Assembly (NCBI GenBank): GCA_003491925.1
Contig: DNAU01000017.1
Location: 1-7,515 of the forward strand
Direction of reading: 5' to 3'
DNA length: 7,515 nt
Source of the DNA: Chloroflexota bacterium
Lineage (GTDB): Bacteria; Chloroflexota; Dormibacteria; Aeolococcales; Aeolococcaceae
The translations under genes were made by a program, and so were the position numbers. Positions 6,279-7,515 of this stretch are shown here, in pieces. Numbering within the stretch: position 1 is the stretch's first letter; the number at the start of each line of letters is the position of its first letter. Below the pieces are notes generated by a model. The model was not told the DNA's origin and did no database searches. It saw only the letters and a program-made list of their open reading frames with translations.

Positions 6279-7097
6279 TCACTCACCGGCCAGCCCCGCG
6301 GCAGAAGTCGACGCTTCGTGCGCGACGTTGTGGGTCGCGGCACCCGCACGCAAAGTGGAAAACAGCTGCTGCACCTCCTCCAGCGAGGAGTAGCCGAGCA
6401 CGGAGACCGCCTTCGTGGTCAGCCGGTAGCGGAGGGGGCGCCCCCGACCGGACTCGGCGAACATGGCCTGCAGGTAGCCGCGCTCGGTCAGCCGGTGGAG
6501 GAGGGAGGCGCAGTCCACGCCGCCCCTGGCCACCTCCACCTGCTCCCGGGTGGCCTCGGCGTGCAGGGCCACCGCTCCGAGAGCCTCCAGCGCCTCCTGG
6601 GTCAGCTCGCGGTCCACAATCACCTGGCCCAACCGCTCCAGGGCGTCGGCGCAATGGGCCTGCGGCATGGCGGTCACCTCGTCGCCATCTGTCACCAGGC
6701 GCAGCCCCACCGGCACCAGTCGCTCCTGGACCTTGGGCAGGCTCTCCCGCACTGCGGCAATGGCCAGCCCGGTGGCGTCGGAGAGATCGGCGAGCAACAC
6801 CGAGCGGCCGGTCACCACACACGCCGCGAGGCGCGACAGGTTCTCGTCGCTGATGTCCGCCGGCGCAGCCGGCCGGGTGAGCAGCGTCGGCGACGGGAGG
6901 AGCCCCAGGGTGCGGCGGAGGCGCTCGTAGGTGGAGAGGGACGGCAGGCGCCGGCCGTTGAGCAGCCCCGAGATCACCTCGCGGCTCACCCCGCTGCGCC
7001 GGGCCAGCTCGGAGGTGCTCCAGTCGAGGGCGCGGAGCCGCCCGGCGATCTCGACGGAGACCTCGGCGCCCACCTCCAGGGCGGCGTTGCTCGCCAT
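6279..7097 (-). CDS. XRE-type HTH protein fused to a ScpB-like tandem winged-helix region
   Basis: This 272-residue protein is probably a DNA-binding regulator or chromosome-handling factor. Residues about 15-66 form an XRE/Cro helix-turn-helix (STSELARRSGVSREVISGLL, NGRRLPS). The remainder follows the plan of ScpB, the winged-helix subunit of the SMC-ScpA-ScpB condensin. A first winged helix (about 83-155) ends in VGLRLVTDGDEVTAMPQ, like the GLELVEVGGGYRL strand of ScpB. A second (about 164-242) holds LTQEALEALGAVALHAEATR, EVARGGVDCASLLHRLTERG, GRGRPLRYRLT and LGYSSLEEVQQL, paralleling the ScpB run from its SRAALETLAIIAY segment through GRPILYGTT to the LDDLPPL end. The tail is low-complexity Ala/Ser. 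ATG 7097 is chosen because GGGGAGGG lies 9 nt upstream; GTG 7172 lies inside a palindrome and has no ribosome binding site. No scpA or smc is in view, so this may not be the housekeeping ScpB. It is divergent from a recombinase gene, consistent with mobile-element regulation or partition. Confidence 0.85.
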   Translation of the reverse strand: MASNAALEVGAEVSVEIAGRLRALDWSTSELARRSGVSREVISGLLNGRRLPSLSTYERLRRTLGLLPSPTLLTRPAAPADISDENLSRLAACVVTGRSVLLADLSDATGLAIAAVRESLPKVQERLVPVGLRLVTDGDEVTAMPQAHCADALERLGQVIVDRELTQEALEALGAVALHAEATREQVEVARGGVDCASLLHRLTERGYLQAMFAESGRGRPLRYRLTTKAVSVLGYSSLEEVQQLFSTLRAGAATHNVAHEASTSAAGLAGE

Positions 7098-7155
7098 CGC
7101 TGTCGACCCTCCCCGAAGAGCGGCGAATACGGACCGGAAGTCCGCGAACCTCATT

Positions 7156-7191
7156 CTCCCGGAACTGTCCACAAAAATGGACAGTCGGGAG
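7156..7191. promoter_or_regulatory. Long palindrome with core ACTGTCCA-N6-TGGACAGT in the divergent gap
   Basis: Two perfect 8-bp arms (7164-7171 and 7178-7185) flank an A-rich 6-bp spacer. After a 2-nt GA bulge on the left side the match continues with CTCCCG (7156-7161) against CGGGAG (7186-7191), giving 14 paired positions. It sits 59 bp or more upstream of ATG 7097. It may be a dimeric operator for the XRE-ScpB-like protein, a hairpin in its 5' leader, or a recombinase-related site. Confidence 0.65.
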
Positions 7192-7199
7192 GGTGAATC

Positions 7200-7234
7200 T
7201 CAACTAGTGATAAGCGAACGTTATCGCTAGTTGA
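7200..7234. promoter_or_regulatory. 14-bp inverted repeat (TCAACTAG-GATAA arms) upstream of the recombinase
   Basis: The arms at 7200-7213 and 7221-7234 match in 13 of 14 positions when one is reverse-complemented, around a 7-bp spacer GCGAACG. The motif is AT-rich in a GC-rich setting and ends 15 bp before the recombinase start, 5 bp before its GGAG ribosome binding site. This is a typical position for an operator governing the divergent genes. A recombinase core site with 14-bp arms and a 7-bp overlap is an alternative. Confidence 0.7.
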
Positions 7235-7249
7235 CTTCGGAGCCGTGGT

Positions 7250-7515
7250 ATGGTCGGCGACGCCATGGACAGAGGAGGCGCTGAGAGGCCCCAGGAACTC
7301 GGAGAGGGGTCCAGGGGGGACGACGGCGGCCTACCGCCGGCCGTGCAGGCCCGCACAGCGGCTTCCAGCGGGCTGGCCCAGCCGGGGGAGCTCGTCGAGG
7401 CGGCCCGGGAGTTCGCCCAGGCGGCCAAGAGCCGGGCCACCCGCCGCGCCTACGCCGCCGATCTACGCGACTTCGACGCCTGGTGCCGCGGCCAGGGCCG
7501 GGCCGCCCTACCCGC
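7250..7515 (+). CDS. Tyrosine recombinase/integrase, N-terminal part (cut by right edge)
   Basis: The frame from ATG 7250 is open for 88 codons to the right edge. After about 45 low-complexity residues, positions 48-84 (LVEAAREFAQAAKSRATRRA, then YAADLRDFDAWCRGQGR) match the SAM-like N-terminal core-binding domain of XerC/XerD and phage-type integrases; the T-RAYAADLRDF-AWC pattern is characteristic. The catalytic domain with the R-H-R-Y residues would lie beyond the window, so activity cannot be judged. ATG 7250 has GGAG 7 nt upstream; the in-frame ATG at 7265 has no ribosome binding site but remains possible. The gene faces away from the XRE-ScpB-like gene and shares the palindrome-bearing 152-bp control region. 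Whether it mobilises an element extending to the right cannot be seen here. Confidence 0.85.
   Translation, partial: MVGDAMDRGGAERPQELGEGSRGDDGGLPPAVQARTAASSGLAQPGELVEAAREFAQAAKSRATRRAYAADLRDFDAWCRGQGRAALP

Noticed and set aside
6242..7203. Long alternative frames over the XRE-ScpB gene on both strands (for example 6242-6853, 6318-7196, 6283-7203)
   Set aside because: Highly Pro/Arg/Gly-biased shadows of a gene whose own frame has coherent HTH and winged-helix domains and a strong ribosome binding site.
7231..7254. TTGACT followed by TATGGT as a promoter for the recombinase
   Set aside because: Only 12 bp separate the boxes, too short for a sigma-70-type promoter; the start of the recombinase transcript remains unassigned.
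7204..7440. Minus-strand frame of 78 residues near the right edge
   Set aside because: Antisense to the recombinase N-terminus and read from the middle of the palindrome; no motif.
1..7515. CRISPR arrays, rRNA or tRNA genes, intact insertion sequences
   Set aside because: No regularly spaced direct repeats, RNA gene cores or transposase genes with terminal repeats were found on reading both strands.

Overview
The window looks like chromosomal (or integrated) DNA from a high-GC Gram-positive bacterium, most likely an actinomycete. GC is high throughout, GTG starts are used, strong GGAGG-type ribosome binding sites precede most genes, and the solute-binding protein is a lipoprotein with a Ser/Gly-rich linker after its lipobox Cys. 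I cannot name the genus.

Positions 1 to about 5900 hold one minus-strand gene cluster, read right to left. A TTGACA / 17 bp / TATTAC promoter with a perfect 7-bp inverted-repeat operator over the expected start site (5849-5899) drives: a two-domain SIS sugar-phosphate protein (4839-5831); a ROK sugar kinase coupled to it by an ATGA overlap (3823-4842); a 236-bp gap carrying a nested hairpin; an amino-acid-type ABC importer made of lipoprotein receptor (2660-3586), permease (1637-2614) and ATPase (808-1647); and, one base after the ATPase stop, a ROK repressor that runs off the left edge (1-806). An amino-acid-family importer together with a sugar kinase, a GlmS/FrlB-like SIS protein and a sugar-sensing ROK regulator points to import and breakdown of an amino-acid/sugar conjugate, such as a fructosyl-amino acid (Amadori compound) or an amino-sugar derivative. 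The parts are clear; the substrate is inferred.

Positions 5900-6278 are a gene-poor junction with a weak, decayed transposase-like reading frame. To its right the DNA is visibly richer in GC and holds a divergent pair: a minus-strand protein joining an XRE-type helix-turn-helix to a ScpB-like tandem winged-helix region (6279-7097), and the N-terminal part of a plus-strand tyrosine recombinase cut off by the right edge (7250-7515). The 152-bp gap between them carries two strong palindromes (7156-7191 and 7200-7234), probably operators or recombination-related sites. This pair looks like the end of an integrated element. The XRE-ScpB fusion beside an integrase is the least ordinary thing in the window.
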